Positions 6,354 to 14,574 of a DNA stretch of 30,766 nt are shown here, piece by piece. The position numbers and the translations under genes are program-made. The stretch comes from a virus. Each line of letters starts with the position of its first letter. Position 1 is the stretch's first letter. The notes under the pieces were generated by a model. That model made no database searches. It was not told the origin of the DNA and saw only the letters and a program-made list of their open reading frames with translations. Location of the stretch: the IMG/VR virus record IMGVR_UViG_3300025887_000101, positions 1 to 30,766 of that record; one strand, written 5' to 3'.

Positions 6354-7012
6354 CTAACCAGATAACAGCAACTTACATCGACCACTGCGGATCGGACCTA
6401 TCAACTGTCAACGCAGCACGGGTTAGCTTCGGTAAGAGCAGCCATTTTGAAGGACGGGTAGGTGGCCCTAACGTACTGTCAGACAGAGACACTAAGCTAA
6501 TCAACTACCTAGCCAAGCACAAGCACCTATCACCCTTCGGGCATGCCTTCTCATCCTTCCACGTCAAGGCTCCTATCTTCGTAGCACGTCAACTAGTCAA
6601 ACACCAATACCTACGTTGGAATGAGATCAGTCGTCGGTACGTTGATGATGAACCAGAGTTCTATGTACCAGAGGTATGGCGTGGACGAGCAGAAAACGTG
6701 AAGCAAGGTAGTTCTGGGACAGTTAAGTTACCTGCTGACTTAGTTGGAAATATGGCAAAGTCAGCTAAAGAGGATTACCAATATTTACTGGACATAGGTA
6801 TTTGTCCTGAGCAGGCACGTATGGTACTGCCACAGTCTACAATGACTGAGTGGTACTGGTCAGGTAGCCTTGATGCCTTCGCTAACATGTGCCGACTTCG
6901 TTGTGCTACAGATACACAAGCAGAGACACGGTTAGTTGCAGATGACATTAGCAAGAAGATGTCTGAACTATTCCCTGTGTCGTGGGCCGCTTTAATGGTC
7001 TGTAGATCATAA
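6350..7012 (+). CDS. thyX: Flavin-dependent thymidylate synthase ThyX
   Basis: ThyX methylates dUMP to dTMP using methylenetetrahydrofolate and NADPH via FAD, giving thymidine for phage DNA. The family motif RHRxxSxNExSxRY appears at residues 84-97 as KHQYLRWNEISRRY; Arg to Lys at the first position and Ser to Arg in the middle are deviations, but the NE and RRY core is intact. The conserved block near residues 160-180 (ARMVLPQS, TEWYWSGS) and the RLRCATDTQAE segment are also present. At 220 aa it has the usual length. It fits the later nucleotide genes (class II RNR, glutaredoxin, MazG-like) as part of a DNA-precursor set. ATGA overlap with the gene before it. Confidence 0.92.
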   Translation: MTNQITATYIDHCGSDLSTVNAARVSFGKSSHFEGRVGGPNVLSDRDTKLINYLAKHKHLSPFGHAFSSFHVKAPIFVARQLVKHQYLRWNEISRRYVDDEPEFYVPEVWRGRAENVKQGSSGTVKLPADLVGNMAKSAKEDYQYLLDIGICPEQARMVLPQSTMTEWYWSGSLDAFANMCRLRCATDTQAETRLVADDISKKMSELFPVSWAALMVCRS

Positions 7013-7089
7013 ACCATTGATATGACTTGTGGATCATACTACTGAGCAATTCGTGACGATCCTAATGAACAAATGGAAGGAGAAATAGA

Positions 7090-7287
7090 ATGGCTTGGCA
7101 CTATCAACTGATGAAACACACAGAACCTGACGGTGAGGTCTGGTACGCAGTACATGAGTTTTACGAACGTGCTGGTTACACCGCCAACCCCGAAACAATC
7201 AGGGGTAGGGACATAGACGACATCAAGTGGATGCTAAAGCATGTGCTAGAAGACATTGAGAAATATGGAGTAAAAGACTATGAGTGA
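7090..7287 (+). CDS. Unrecognised 65-aa phage protein
   Basis: Starts 77 bases after thyX, with GGAAGGAG ahead of the ATG; the gap between them holds no gene or clear signal. The sequence (MAWHYQLMKHTEPDGEVWYAVHEFYE) suggests three short strands followed by a helix (DIDDIKWMLKHVLEDIEKYG), a small alpha/beta unit that I have the impression of seeing in other phage genomes without function. It overlaps the next gene by 8 bases. Confidence 0.7.
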   Translation: MAWHYQLMKHTEPDGEVWYAVHEFYERAGYTANPETIRGRDIDDIKWMLKHVLEDIEKYGVKDYE

Positions 7288-7552
7288 CTACCGAGTAGAT
7301 GCAGCAACTAAGGAAGAGTGGGCTGAACGAGCAATGAAAGCTGAGGCTAAGGTAGCTGACCTAGAGGATCGGTACGGTTACATTGAGGAGGTGTGGCGTG
7401 ACTTATACTCCGACAACATTCGACAGTCGGTTAGTGTAGAGACGATGCGTGAGAACTTTGAGAAGATCAGGGACACAAGTACTGAGAAGTATTTAGATGT
7501 CCTAGAACAGTTTGTTGAATACATGGAGAAAGCCTCCATCTACAAGAAGTAA
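7280..7552 (+). CDS. Coiled-coil protein, 90 aa
   Basis: Almost entirely helical and charged: residues 9-40 (EEWAERAMKAEAKVADLEDRY) and 52-85 (VETMRENFEKIRDTS, then LEQFVEYMEKA) have coiled-coil heptads. No Cys or membrane segment. Overlaps the upstream gene, consistent with coupling. Small coiled-coil proteins just upstream of helicase genes are frequent in phages, but function here is unknown. Confidence 0.7.
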   Translation: MSDYRVDAATKEEWAERAMKAEAKVADLEDRYGYIEEVWRDLYSDNIRQSVSVETMRENFEKIRDTSTEKYLDVLEQFVEYMEKASIYKK

Positions 7553-7563
7553 AGGAGAGAGTG

Positions 7564-7812
7564 ATGCTTACCGTAGAAATAGATTATGACTGTACCATTA
7601 TTACAACACTAGATGAGACAGCATCTTACGAGGACGTTGAGGTGATCCTAGACGATACTACGGTATTCATCGCTCAGTACATCGAAGACACCGACCGACG
7701 ACAGGTGCTTGAACTAAGCTACCAACAGCTCACCGACATCCTAATGGCTATTGACTTACCTGAGGGAGCGTATTACACTAAGGCCAAACGTAACAGAGAG
7801 GAACCACTATGA
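7564..7812 (+). CDS. Unrecognised acidic 82-aa protein
   Basis: ATG at 7564 follows AAAGGAGA closely; the GTG at 7561 in the same frame is an alternative start. The protein (MLTVEIDYDCTIITTLDET) looks like paired strands followed by two helices and is acidic. The stop overlaps the helicase-primase start in an ATGA junction, so its translation feeds the replication gene. Function unknown. Confidence 0.65.
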   Translation: MLTVEIDYDCTIITTLDETASYEDVEVILDDTTVFIAQYIEDTDRRQVLELSYQQLTDILMAIDLPEGAYYTKAKRNREEPL

Positions 7813-9401
7813 CGAACCACGCCCATCAGCCCTGTCCCTATGAGGCTTGTGGCTCCTCCGATGCGTTCAGTTGGGAACCTAACCTACAAGTAGGAAGCTG
7901 CCACTCTTGCGGAAGATCGTACCCTATGGCTGGTATGTCTAAGATGTCAATATTCAGTTGGGTAGCAGATGACTACCCCTTAAAGGAAAGGAAACCACCA
8001 GTGACACAACGAGAGATAGCCTCAGGAGTATACGAGGGTATCCGAGGTATTAGCCCTGAGGTCTGCGAACTGTATGGTATTCAGCTTCAGTTAGACACTG
8101 AAGGTGATCCAGTGCGGTACGCCTTCAAGTGGCCCAGCAATGTTAAGTACCGTGGATACGATGAGAAGAAGTTCTGGCTAAAGGAGCGCACCAGCCTAGA
8201 CGATCTATTCGGACCTGACTTCAACTCAGGTAGTTCTAACCGAATCTACATTACCGAGGGTGAGTTCGATGCTGCATCGCTCTATCAGATCCTAGGTAAG
8301 ACATTCCCAGTTAAGTCTCTACCATCTGCAACCATCACGGAGCGATTCATCAAGAAGAACTTCGAGTACATCAACTCCTTCAAAGAGATTGTGTATGCTG
8401 GTGAGCAAGATGCAGCAGGTAAAGCAGCAGCTGAGAAGATGTATGAGTTGTTCCCTGATAGGTTCTTCTATGTGCCTATGTCCAAACACAAGGACGCTAA
8501 CGAGTTCCTTATGGCTGGTGACAGTGACGACCTGATGTGGTCAGCACGTAAGCCCCAGCGGTTTAGCCCAGACAACTTCTATATGGGTGATGACGACATC
8601 AAGGATACGATCCTACGAGAGAACCCTTACAGCTACGTACCGACAGGACACAGCGGCCTAGACGATAAGATCAGAGGTCTAGTCAAGGGTGGTCTTACAT
8701 TCGTTAAGGCACCTCGAGGCGGCGGTAAGACTGAGATGGTTCGCTTCTTCGAGTGTGGTCTACTCAAAGACCCTGACGTTAAGATCGGACTGATGCACAT
8801 GGAGGAGATGCGGTCCACTACCTACCGTGCGATGGCTACCTACGAGTTGAATACCAACGTGCGTACCAAGGAGGATGCTGCGTCAGCAAGTGTTAGTGAG
8901 GAAGCAGTCATTGCAGCAGCTCAGAAGATGGCTGATGATCGTGTTGTTGTCTTCGAGCTAAGGTCACATGATGACCCCATGAAGCTCTTAGACTACGTGC
9001 GTATGGCTGCTACAGTCTACAGTGTTGACTACGTCTTCATCGACCATGTACAGCGCCTAGCGTACCTCTCACAGGGCGGGGCAGACGGTGCTACCTCACT
9101 GCTTACCTCGATCGGCTCCCGCATGGCTCAGTTAGCTAAGGAGCTAGACATTGGTGTCATATTCATCTCACAGGTGAACGATGATGGTCGTACCAAGTAC
9201 GCTGGTTCCCTCGAGGAAGAGGCAATCATCTGCTTGAAGCTAGAGCGTGACACTGAGAGTGAAGACGAGGACGTGCGGAACACTACACACTTCGTCGTAG
9301 ACAAGAACCGACCCTTCAGCCGACTAGGTAAGGCTGGTTCCATTTACTACGACCCTAGTACAACCATCTTATCAGAGGAGAACTTCGACAATGAAGAGTG
9401 A
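7809..9401 (+). CDS. T7 gp4-like primase-helicase
   Basis: A bifunctional replication protein that unwinds DNA at the fork and makes primers. Visible modules in order: a primase zinc finger (Cys9, Cys14, Cys32, Cys35), a TOPRIM primase core with ITEGEFDA around residue 150 and a second acidic motif GEQDAAGK near 198, and a RecA-type hexameric helicase. The helicase has Walker A APRGGGKT (301-308), Walker B YVFID (408-412), a sensor ISQVNDDGR (454-461) and the C-terminal KNRPFSRLG segment. At 530 aa it is slightly shorter than T7 gp4 (566) and all core motifs look intact. ATGA overlap upstream and an 11-base overlap downstream put it in a tight replication operon ahead of the polymerase. Confidence 0.93.
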   Translation: MTNHAHQPCPYEACGSSDAFSWEPNLQVGSCHSCGRSYPMAGMSKMSIFSWVADDYPLKERKPPVTQREIASGVYEGIRGISPEVCELYGIQLQLDTEGDPVRYAFKWPSNVKYRGYDEKKFWLKERTSLDDLFGPDFNSGSSNRIYITEGEFDAASLYQILGKTFPVKSLPSATITERFIKKNFEYINSFKEIVYAGEQDAAGKAAAEKMYELFPDRFFYVPMSKHKDANEFLMAGDSDDLMWSARKPQRFSPDNFYMGDDDIKDTILRENPYSYVPTGHSGLDDKIRGLVKGGLTFVKAPRGGGKTEMVRFFECGLLKDPDVKIGLMHMEEMRSTTYRAMATYELNTNVRTKEDAASASVSEEAVIAAAQKMADDRVVVFELRSHDDPMKLLDYVRMAATVYSVDYVFIDHVQRLAYLSQGGADGATSLLTSIGSRMAQLAKELDIGVIFISQVNDDGRTKYAGSLEEEAIICLKLERDTESEDEDVRNTTHFVVDKNRPFSRLGKAGSIYYDPSTTILSEENFDNEE

Positions 9402-9651
9402 CTACGACATCGACGACTACGATCTAACACACCTACAGGATTCCTTTGCTTACTTTGAACTTGACGAGGAGGAGGAAGACATGCATACTTACGACAACAA
9501 CGACAAGCGTGACCAACTAGAGTACGAGATGTCAACGCTTGAAACGTTTATAGTACAAGCAGCAGTAGACGGAGCTGACTCTGACACCATCGAACGGTTG
9601 GAGGATGAGCTTGAGTTATTGACGCTAGACTACTACAAGTTAGGAACATAA
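9391..9651 (+). CDS. Acidic 86-aa protein between helicase and polymerase
   Basis: Very acidic N-terminal half (DYDIDDYDLTHLQDSF, then ELDEEEEDMH) followed by a helical C-terminal half with leucine spacing (IERLEDELELLTLDYY). It starts within the last codons of the helicase gene; GAGGAG lies about ten bases upstream. Fixed between helicase and polymerase, it may act at the replisome, but no family was recognised. An acidic tail could interact with a DNA-binding partner; that is inference. Confidence 0.7.
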   Translation: MKSDYDIDDYDLTHLQDSFAYFELDEEEEDMHTYDNNDKRDQLEYEMSTLETFIVQAAVDGADSDTIERLEDELELLTLDYYKLGT

Positions 9652-9661
9652 AGGAGGGCCA

Positions 9662-11620
9662 ATGCGTATTGCATTCTGCGACATAGAAACGAATGCCATT
9701 GAGCACCCTGATCGTTGTTGGTTAGTCGGTGGCAAGATGGCAGATACAGGAGAGGTCTTCAAGTTTGAGAACATAGACAGTGATCCAGTTGCATGTAAGG
9801 CAGCTACGGAGTGGCACCATTCGCTAGACAAGATGGTAGGCCATAACTTCATCCAGTACGATCTACCACTACTCAACAGGTGGTTAGACAAACCCCTTGA
9901 TCCACGTAAGGTACTCGACACCTTGATCGTGTCACGTACAGTTGATTACGACATCGACATACCTAAGGGTGGTGCTGGCCCACACAGCCTCAAGAGTTGG
10001 GGCATACGCCTAGGTGTACACAAAGGAGACTACACCGACTTCCTTAACTTCAATCAGGAAATGATCGACTACTGGTACGGTGACCTCGATACTACTGAGG
10101 CTCTGTTCAATCACTTCAAGCCCATCGTGTACGACCCTAACTGGTCCAAGTCACTACGGGCCGAGCATGACTTACAGATCGAACTGGTACGCACCAAGTA
10201 CCACGGCTTCCACTTCAACAAGGAGTTAGCTCAACACCTCCTAGAAGGTGTCAATGAACAGAAGGAAGAACTAGAGCGTCAGTTCCAAGAAGACTTCCCA
10301 CCTAAGCTACTACCTGTTCACTCAATCAAGTACAAGGAGAAGGCAAACGGTGAACCATACGCCAACATCCTTACAACAAAGGCGAAGTACCCACTGACCC
10401 AGCGTGTAGGTGATGAACTAATCTGCCACGACTTCGTACACTTCAACCCAGGTGCATCTAAGGATCGTGTAGACGTACTGTGGGACGCTGGATGGACACC
10501 CTTCGAGAAGACTAAGACACACTTCCTCTTCGAGAGGCTCAAGGTCGGAGACCCTTACGGTAAGAAGGTACCTGAGATGTCTCAAGAGTTCTACGACGAG
10601 AAGAAGAAGGACCTACAGCGGTACGGCTGGACAGTCGGTGAGGACAACCTCTCAACGCTTCCTGACACAGCGCCGAGGGGTGCTAAGGCTCTAGCCCAAT
10701 GGCTCACCCTAGAGGGCCGTAGAAGCTCTCTGGTAGAGTGGATTAACCAAGTATGTGATGATGGGAGGATACACGGTACGATCAACAACATTGGTGCTTG
10801 GACAGGACGGTGCGCACACAATGCACCTAACACAGCTAACATCCCCTCCGCCTTTCACGGAGACCCTAAGAACGCAGTGGAGGTCATCAAGAGCAAGTAT
10901 GACAAACACTTACGAGAGTGCTGGGACGTACCACAGGGCAGCTGGCTAGTAGGTTGCGATGCTGACGGTATCCAGCTACGAGTACTAGCTGACTACATGT
11001 GGAGACACTTCAGTGCTGACATGTACGCCAAGGCTATCATGGAAGGTGTCAAGGAAGACGAGACAGACATCCACAACATGAACAAGAAAGCGTTAGACGT
11101 ACCCAATGGAACACGGGACATGGCTAAGACTTTCATCTACGCTTGGTTACTAGGTGCTGGTGTTGCCAAGACAGCAAGTATCCTAGGGGTTAACCAACGG
11201 GAAGCATCAGCTGCCCGTACACGATTCGAGCAGAACATCGACGGTCTATCTGCTATGAAGCGTAGGTTAGTACCTCACATCGCCCAGAGAGGTTACTTCA
11301 TTGGTTACGATGGCAGACAAGTCAAGGTACCTAGCGAACACAAGACACTTGCTGGTATCCTACAATCAGGTGAGTCAGTGCTGATGAAACATACACTGAT
11401 TAACTTCCACGCGAAGGCACGAGCAGAGCTTATCAACTTCAAGCTAGTAGGCTTCATCCACGACGAGGTACAGGTCGAAGTCAAGGGTACTAAAGAGGAG
11501 GCACAACACCTTGGTCAACTGGTAGCAACTACCATGACGGAAACTGGAGCTGAGTTAGGGTTCCGTATCCCTACCCCAGGATCGTACGATGTAGGTCTTA
11601 ATTGGCTTGACACACACTAA
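9662..11620 (+). CDS. T7-like family A DNA polymerase with 3'-5' exonuclease
   Basis: Replicative polymerase. The exonuclease motifs are complete: DIE at Asp7/Glu9, HNFIQYD with Asp67, and YGDLD with Tyr139/Asp143. Polymerase motif A is CDADGIQLR with catalytic Asp433, motif B is RDMAKTFIYAWLLGAG (485-500) with Lys489 and Tyr493, and motif C is HDE with Asp601. Tyr at 493 corresponds to T7 Tyr526 (E. coli position 762). Compared with my recollection of the family, the steric-gate Glu in motif A is Gln438 and the Tyr equivalent to Klenow 766 is Leu497, both unusual. Length 652 versus 704 in T7. Ribosome site AAGGAGG. The last codons contain the -35 of the next promoter. Confidence 0.95.
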   Translation: MRIAFCDIETNAIEHPDRCWLVGGKMADTGEVFKFENIDSDPVACKAATEWHHSLDKMVGHNFIQYDLPLLNRWLDKPLDPRKVLDTLIVSRTVDYDIDIPKGGAGPHSLKSWGIRLGVHKGDYTDFLNFNQEMIDYWYGDLDTTEALFNHFKPIVYDPNWSKSLRAEHDLQIELVRTKYHGFHFNKELAQHLLEGVNEQKEELERQFQEDFPPKLLPVHSIKYKEKANGEPYANILTTKAKYPLTQRVGDELICHDFVHFNPGASKDRVDVLWDAGWTPFEKTKTHFLFERLKVGDPYGKKVPEMSQEFYDEKKKDLQRYGWTVGEDNLSTLPDTAPRGAKALAQWLTLEGRRSSLVEWINQVCDDGRIHGTINNIGAWTGRCAHNAPNTANIPSAFHGDPKNAVEVIKSKYDKHLRECWDVPQGSWLVGCDADGIQLRVLADYMWRHFSADMYAKAIMEGVKEDETDIHNMNKKALDVPNGTRDMAKTFIYAWLLGAGVAKTASILGVNQREASAARTRFEQNIDGLSAMKRRLVPHIAQRGYFIGYDGRQVKVPSEHKTLAGILQSGESVLMKHTLINFHAKARAELINFKLVGFIHDEVQVEVKGTKEEAQHLGQLVATTMTETGAELGFRIPTPGSYDVGLNWLDTH

Positions 11621-11635
11621 ACCTTATGCTACAAT
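11607..11635 (+). promoter_or_regulatory. Sigma-70 promoter with extended -10, overlapping the end of the polymerase gene
   Basis: TTGACA at 11607-11612, a 17-base spacer ending in TGC, and TACAAT at 11630-11635. The -35 lies inside the last codons of the polymerase gene. It should drive the single-strand DNA-binding protein gene at 11671, giving that abundant protein its own promoter, with a terminator right after the gene. Confidence 0.8.
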
Positions 11636-11670
11636 TACTCTACAACAACAACTAGCTATGGAGATATATA

Positions 11671-12195
11671 ATGGCTACTAAGACAATTGAACTGACAGGC
11701 ACACTTGAGTGGGCTAAGCTCTTCGAAGGTAACCGTGACAACGGAGAGTATGACATTGAGACAGATGGTGCTACAACCGTTGACCTCATCATGGATGACA
11801 AGACACTGAAAGCTATGAAGGATGCTGGTATCCGAAAACAAGCAAAGGAATCAGAGGGTGGCTATCGAGTCAAGTTCAAGCGCCCTTGGAAAGATAAGTT
11901 CGACCGAGAGTGGGCAGCTGGTCCACCTAAGGTCTTCGGTCCAGATGGTTCGGAGTGGGACGATGGTGAGCTGATCGGCAACGGTACGGTTGGTGTAGTC
12001 TTCGTCGATGTCTACGACACCAAGATGGGCAAGGGTTGCCGACTCAACGGAGTGCAGGTGATTGACCACGTAGCCTTCGAAGGTGCAGGAGGTCAGTCAG
12101 CAGGTATCAAACCACGAGACTACACCAAGGACACACCGAAGGCAGAGGCCCCACCCGTAGCCGCTAAGAAGAGTCCAGGAGATATTCCGTTCTAA
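11671..12195 (+). CDS. Single-stranded DNA-binding protein, T7 gp2.5-like
   Basis: A 174-aa protein in the T7 gp2.5 position just after the polymerase. The C-terminus ends in PGDIPF after a Pro/Ala/Lys linker, the short acidic-plus-Phe tail by which SSB proteins dock partner replication proteins. The body (residues 1-135) is beta-rich and compatible with an OB fold, with aromatic and basic residues such as KFKRPWKDKF that would contact DNA. It has its own promoter (11607) and terminator (12206), consistent with high expression. Ribosome site GGAG before ATG. The assignment rests on position, size and tail more than on sequence identity. Confidence 0.85.
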   Translation: MATKTIELTGTLEWAKLFEGNRDNGEYDIETDGATTVDLIMDDKTLKAMKDAGIRKQAKESEGGYRVKFKRPWKDKFDREWAAGPPKVFGPDGSEWDDGELIGNGTVGVVFVDVYDTKMGKGCRLNGVQVIDHVAFEGAGGQSAGIKPRDYTKDTPKAEAPPVAAKKSPGDIPF

Positions 12196-12205
12196 GTACG
12201 GAGAG

Positions 12206-12229
12206 AGGGAGTCCCAGTGGCTCCCTTTT
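12206..12229 (+). terminator. Rho-independent terminator after the SSB gene
   Basis: AGGGAG at 12206-12211 pairs with CTCCCT at 12221-12226 across a 9-base loop, and the stem runs into TTTT. It lies 11 bases after the stop at 12195. A partial terminator would raise single-strand-binding protein relative to downstream genes. Confidence 0.7.
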
Positions 12230-12274
12230 CACTCTCACCACTAAAGGGACACGACTCTATAAGGAATAACAACA

Positions 12275-13138
12275 ATGACTAAGACAATAGAAACGTTAGT
12301 CGAGGACATGGAGAACGTGATCCTCGGCAACAACGGGTGGGACTACCTACTCGGTCAGAACATGGCCTCCACGATAGCTGTCCTAGCTAAGAGCCGCTTC
12401 GACAAACCACAGGAGCCTCGAGGTTACCTATCCATGTCAGGCCTTGGTACACCCTGTAACCGTAAGCTCTGGTACAAGATCAACCAGACTGAGTTAGCAC
12501 AACCTTTACGTGCAAACGCCCTGCTCAAGTTCTTCTATGGTGACATGATTGAAGAGCTTGCTTTATGTATCGCACAGCAAGCAGGACACAGTGTTGTAGG
12601 CCAACAGGATCGCATGGAGGCCCACGGTATCAAAGGTAGCCGAGATTGTGTCATCGACGGTATGACAGTTGACGTTAAGTCAGCATCTCCCTACTCCTTC
12701 AAGAAGTTCCAAGAAGGTAATCTAAGAGAACAGGATCCCTTCGGTTACATCTCTCAACTCTCCTCCTATGTATATGCAGCTAAAGATGATCCACTTGTGA
12801 CAAATAAGACACACGGTGCCTTCCTAGTGATTGACAAGGTGAATGGACATATCTGCTTAGATGTCTATGATCTGACTGAGGAGATGAAGACTAAGGAAGA
12901 AGAGATCAGGGCTATCAAGGAGATGGTAGCTCAGAAGGTACCACCTGAGCGTGGCTTCGAGGATGAACCACAAAGTAAGACATCCCCTAACATGAAGCTG
13001 AAGATGGAGTGCTCCTATTGCGAGTTCAAGCGAGCTTGCTGGCCTGGCCTTAAGCTCTACGCATACAGCCACGGTCCTGTATACCTGACTAAAGTAGTCA
13101 AGGAACTACGGGTAGACGAGTCGGACGACTGGTCATGA
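12275..13138 (+). CDS. Cas4/RecB-like PD-(D/E)XK nuclease with Fe-S cluster residues
   Basis: A DNA exonuclease of the Cas4-like branch. Residue 61 is a Cys in the typical CNRKLWY motif, and residues 246, 249 and 255 form C-x2-C-x5-C, together the four-cysteine [4Fe-4S] signature of Cas4 and AddB. The catalytic core is present: Glu93/94, Asp124, Asp133-x-Lys135 (VDVKSAS) and the QxxxY motif at Gln161-Tyr165. In T7 the gene before endonuclease I order differs and gp6 supplies the exonuclease; here this protein probably fills that role in recombination and host-DNA breakdown. There are no CRISPR genes nearby, so a CRISPR adaptation role is unlikely. Its stop overlaps endonuclease I in an ATGA junction. 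Confidence 0.88.
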   Translation: MTKTIETLVEDMENVILGNNGWDYLLGQNMASTIAVLAKSRFDKPQEPRGYLSMSGLGTPCNRKLWYKINQTELAQPLRANALLKFFYGDMIEELALCIAQQAGHSVVGQQDRMEAHGIKGSRDCVIDGMTVDVKSASPYSFKKFQEGNLREQDPFGYISQLSSYVYAAKDDPLVTNKTHGAFLVIDKVNGHICLDVYDLTEEMKTKEEEIRAIKEMVAQKVPPERGFEDEPQSKTSPNMKLKMECSYCEFKRACWPGLKLYAYSHGPVYLTKVVKELRVDESDDWS

Positions 13139-13542
13139 GACGAAGTGCAACACGACAACGAGCTCTCGCTGCTGGGTACCGATCAGGCCTAGAGGAGGAG
13201 ATGGCTGAGAACCTCAAGGAACGGGGTATCACCTTCACCTACGAAGAAGAGAAGATCAAGTGGTTAGACAGTAAGGTTAGAACCTACACCCCTGACTTCG
13301 TACTTGAGAACGGTATCATCATTGAGACCAAAGGTCGGTTCGTTTCAGCAGACCGCAGGAAACACAAAGAGATCAAGAAGCAGTACCCTGACTTAGACAT
13401 TAGGTTCGTGTTCAGTAACTCACGAGCTAAGCTATACAAAGGTGCTAAAGGTTCCTATGCTGACTGGTGTGATAGCCAAGGCTTCTTATACTCAGATAAA
13501 GTAGTTCCAGAAGACTGGATGAAGGAAAGTAAAGATGGATAA
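13135..13542 (+). CDS. Endonuclease I, T7 gp3-like Holliday-junction resolvase
   Basis: It aligns by eye over its full length with T7 endonuclease I: RSGLEEEMAE, YTPDF, IIIETKG, DLDIRFVFSNSRAKLYKG, SYADWC and DKVVPEDWMKE. Active-site residues are intact (Glu20, Asp54, Glu64, Lys66; T7 has Glu20, Asp55, Glu65, Lys67). It resolves branched DNA before packaging and helps degrade host DNA. At 135 aa it is close to T7's 149. Overlaps the upstream nuclease by 4 bases and the downstream phosphatase by 8. Confidence 0.95.
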   Translation: MRRSATRQRALAAGYRSGLEEEMAENLKERGITFTYEEEKIKWLDSKVRTYTPDFVLENGIIIETKGRFVSADRRKHKEIKKQYPDLDIRFVFSNSRAKLYKGAKGSYADWCDSQGFLYSDKVVPEDWMKESKDG

Positions 13543-14308
13543 GACAGCAGTAGTATTTAGCTGTGGACACAGTGACCCCCAGACAAGCAATGATCGTTAT
13601 ACATGGTTAGGTAAGTTCTTGTATGACATCAAACCTGACTACGTTGTAGACCTAGGAGATGGTGCTGACATGCGCTCCCTCAATAGCTTCGACACACGGA
13701 AGCCCGAGGCTATCGTAAGTCAGTCCTACGAGAAGGACATCGAGCACTACAACGACTCCCAAGAACGACTACGCCACTACTTCAAAGCGAACAAGCGTAA
13801 GAAACCTTCTTGGTATGGCTTCGAAGGTAATCATGAACACCGCATCAAGACAGCAATTGGTTTTGATCCAAGACTAGAGGGTAAGAAGTATGGCATTAGT
13901 TTCAAACATCTTCAAACAAACAAGTGGTTCGACGAGTACCACGAGTACGAGCATGGAGCGCCCAAGATCCATAACTACGATGGTGTGGACTACGCTCACT
14001 TTGTGGGGGCTGGTAACTTTGGTCGCGCTCTGTCTGGCGTTCACCACGCTTATGGGCTTATACAAAATCGCTACAGGTCTTGCACTGTTGGTCATTCTCA
14101 TAAGCGTGATATGTATTTTAAAGATGGTGCAGGTGCTGGTGGCGCTATCGGGTTGGTCGCAGGGTGTTTCAAAGGTGCTAAGGAAGATTGGGCTGGTCAA
14201 GCAAACAACGATTGGTGGAAAGGTGTGGTCGTCAAGAGAGCTGTTTCCAACGGTGTATACGAACCACAGTTTGTTAGTCTTCAGACACTGCGACGGGAGT
14301 ACGGATGA
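13535..14308 (+). CDS. Calcineurin-like metallophosphatase
   Basis: A 257-aa metallophosphoesterase-fold protein. Motifs: GDGAD (LGDGAD near residue 42), GNHEHR near 99-104, and GHSHKR near 187-192 are the second, third and last blocks of the family. The first block, normally D-x-H, reads Cys10-Gly-His12 here, so one metal-coordinating Asp is replaced by Cys; Asp14 nearby may or may not compensate. It is encoded with recombination nucleases, and phosphatase or nuclease activity on DNA ends or nucleotides is possible. It closes this transcription unit before a hairpin at 14328. Confidence 0.82.
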   Translation: MDKTAVVFSCGHSDPQTSNDRYTWLGKFLYDIKPDYVVDLGDGADMRSLNSFDTRKPEAIVSQSYEKDIEHYNDSQERLRHYFKANKRKKPSWYGFEGNHEHRIKTAIGFDPRLEGKKYGISFKHLQTNKWFDEYHEYEHGAPKIHNYDGVDYAHFVGAGNFGRALSGVHHAYGLIQNRYRSCTVGHSHKRDMYFKDGAGAGGAIGLVAGCFKGAKEDWAGQANNDWWKGVVVKRAVSNGVYEPQFVSLQTLRREYG

Positions 14309-14327
14309 GGATACTGAAGCAAGACTT

Positions 14328-14350
14328 AGGGGTGACAAGTAGTCACCTCT
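14328..14350 (+). terminator. Hairpin between transcription units, possible terminator
   Basis: AGGGGTGAC (14328-14336) pairs with GTCACCTCT (14342-14350) over a 5-base loop, nine pairs with one G-T. No T-run follows, so it may be a weak terminator or 3' end stabiliser. It lies between the phosphatase stop and the promoter at 14359. Confidence 0.5.
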
Positions 14351-14358
14351 CTACCCTC

Positions 14359-14387
14359 TTGACACACCCAACCCAGTGTGGTATAAC
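14359..14387 (+). promoter_or_regulatory. Sigma-70 promoter with extended -10
   Basis: TTGACA at 14359-14364, a 17-base spacer ending in GTGTGG, and TATAAC at 14382-14387. Same architecture as the promoters at 4621, 11607, 18333 and 23542. It should drive the nucleotide-metabolism unit starting at 14413. Confidence 0.85.
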
Positions 14388-14412
14388 TGCACTCTTTGAC
14401 TAGGAGAATACA

Positions 14413-14574
14413 ATGGAATTCGAAGTAAGTATTCGTATTAAAGTAGACTCTAGCTCCTTCTACTGGGACGCTAGTGTAGCAGATCGACTAGAGTCTGTTC
14501 ATGAGATGATTAGAAATGCGATGTATGACCTTGACGATGTGAGCATTAAGTCAATGGAAGTGGAGGAGTTGTAA
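14413..14574 (+). CDS. Unrecognised 53-aa protein
   Basis: First gene after the promoter at 14359, with AGGAG eight bases upstream of the ATG, giving a short leader. The sequence starts MEFEVSIRIKVDSSSFYWD, two strands, and ends with a helix and the strand SIKSMEVEEL. Its stop overlaps the MazG-like start by one base (TAATG), and its last codons carry that gene's GGAGGAG ribosome site. Function unknown. Confidence 0.65.
   Translation: MEFEVSIRIKVDSSSFYWDASVADRLESVHEMIRNAMYDLDDVSIKSMEVEEL

Noticed and set aside
13890-14342. 150-aa overlapping frame inside the metallophosphatase gene
   Set aside because: It is fully inside a motif-bearing gene, has no ribosome site and reads as low-complexity Ser/Thr/Leu sequence typical of a shadow frame.
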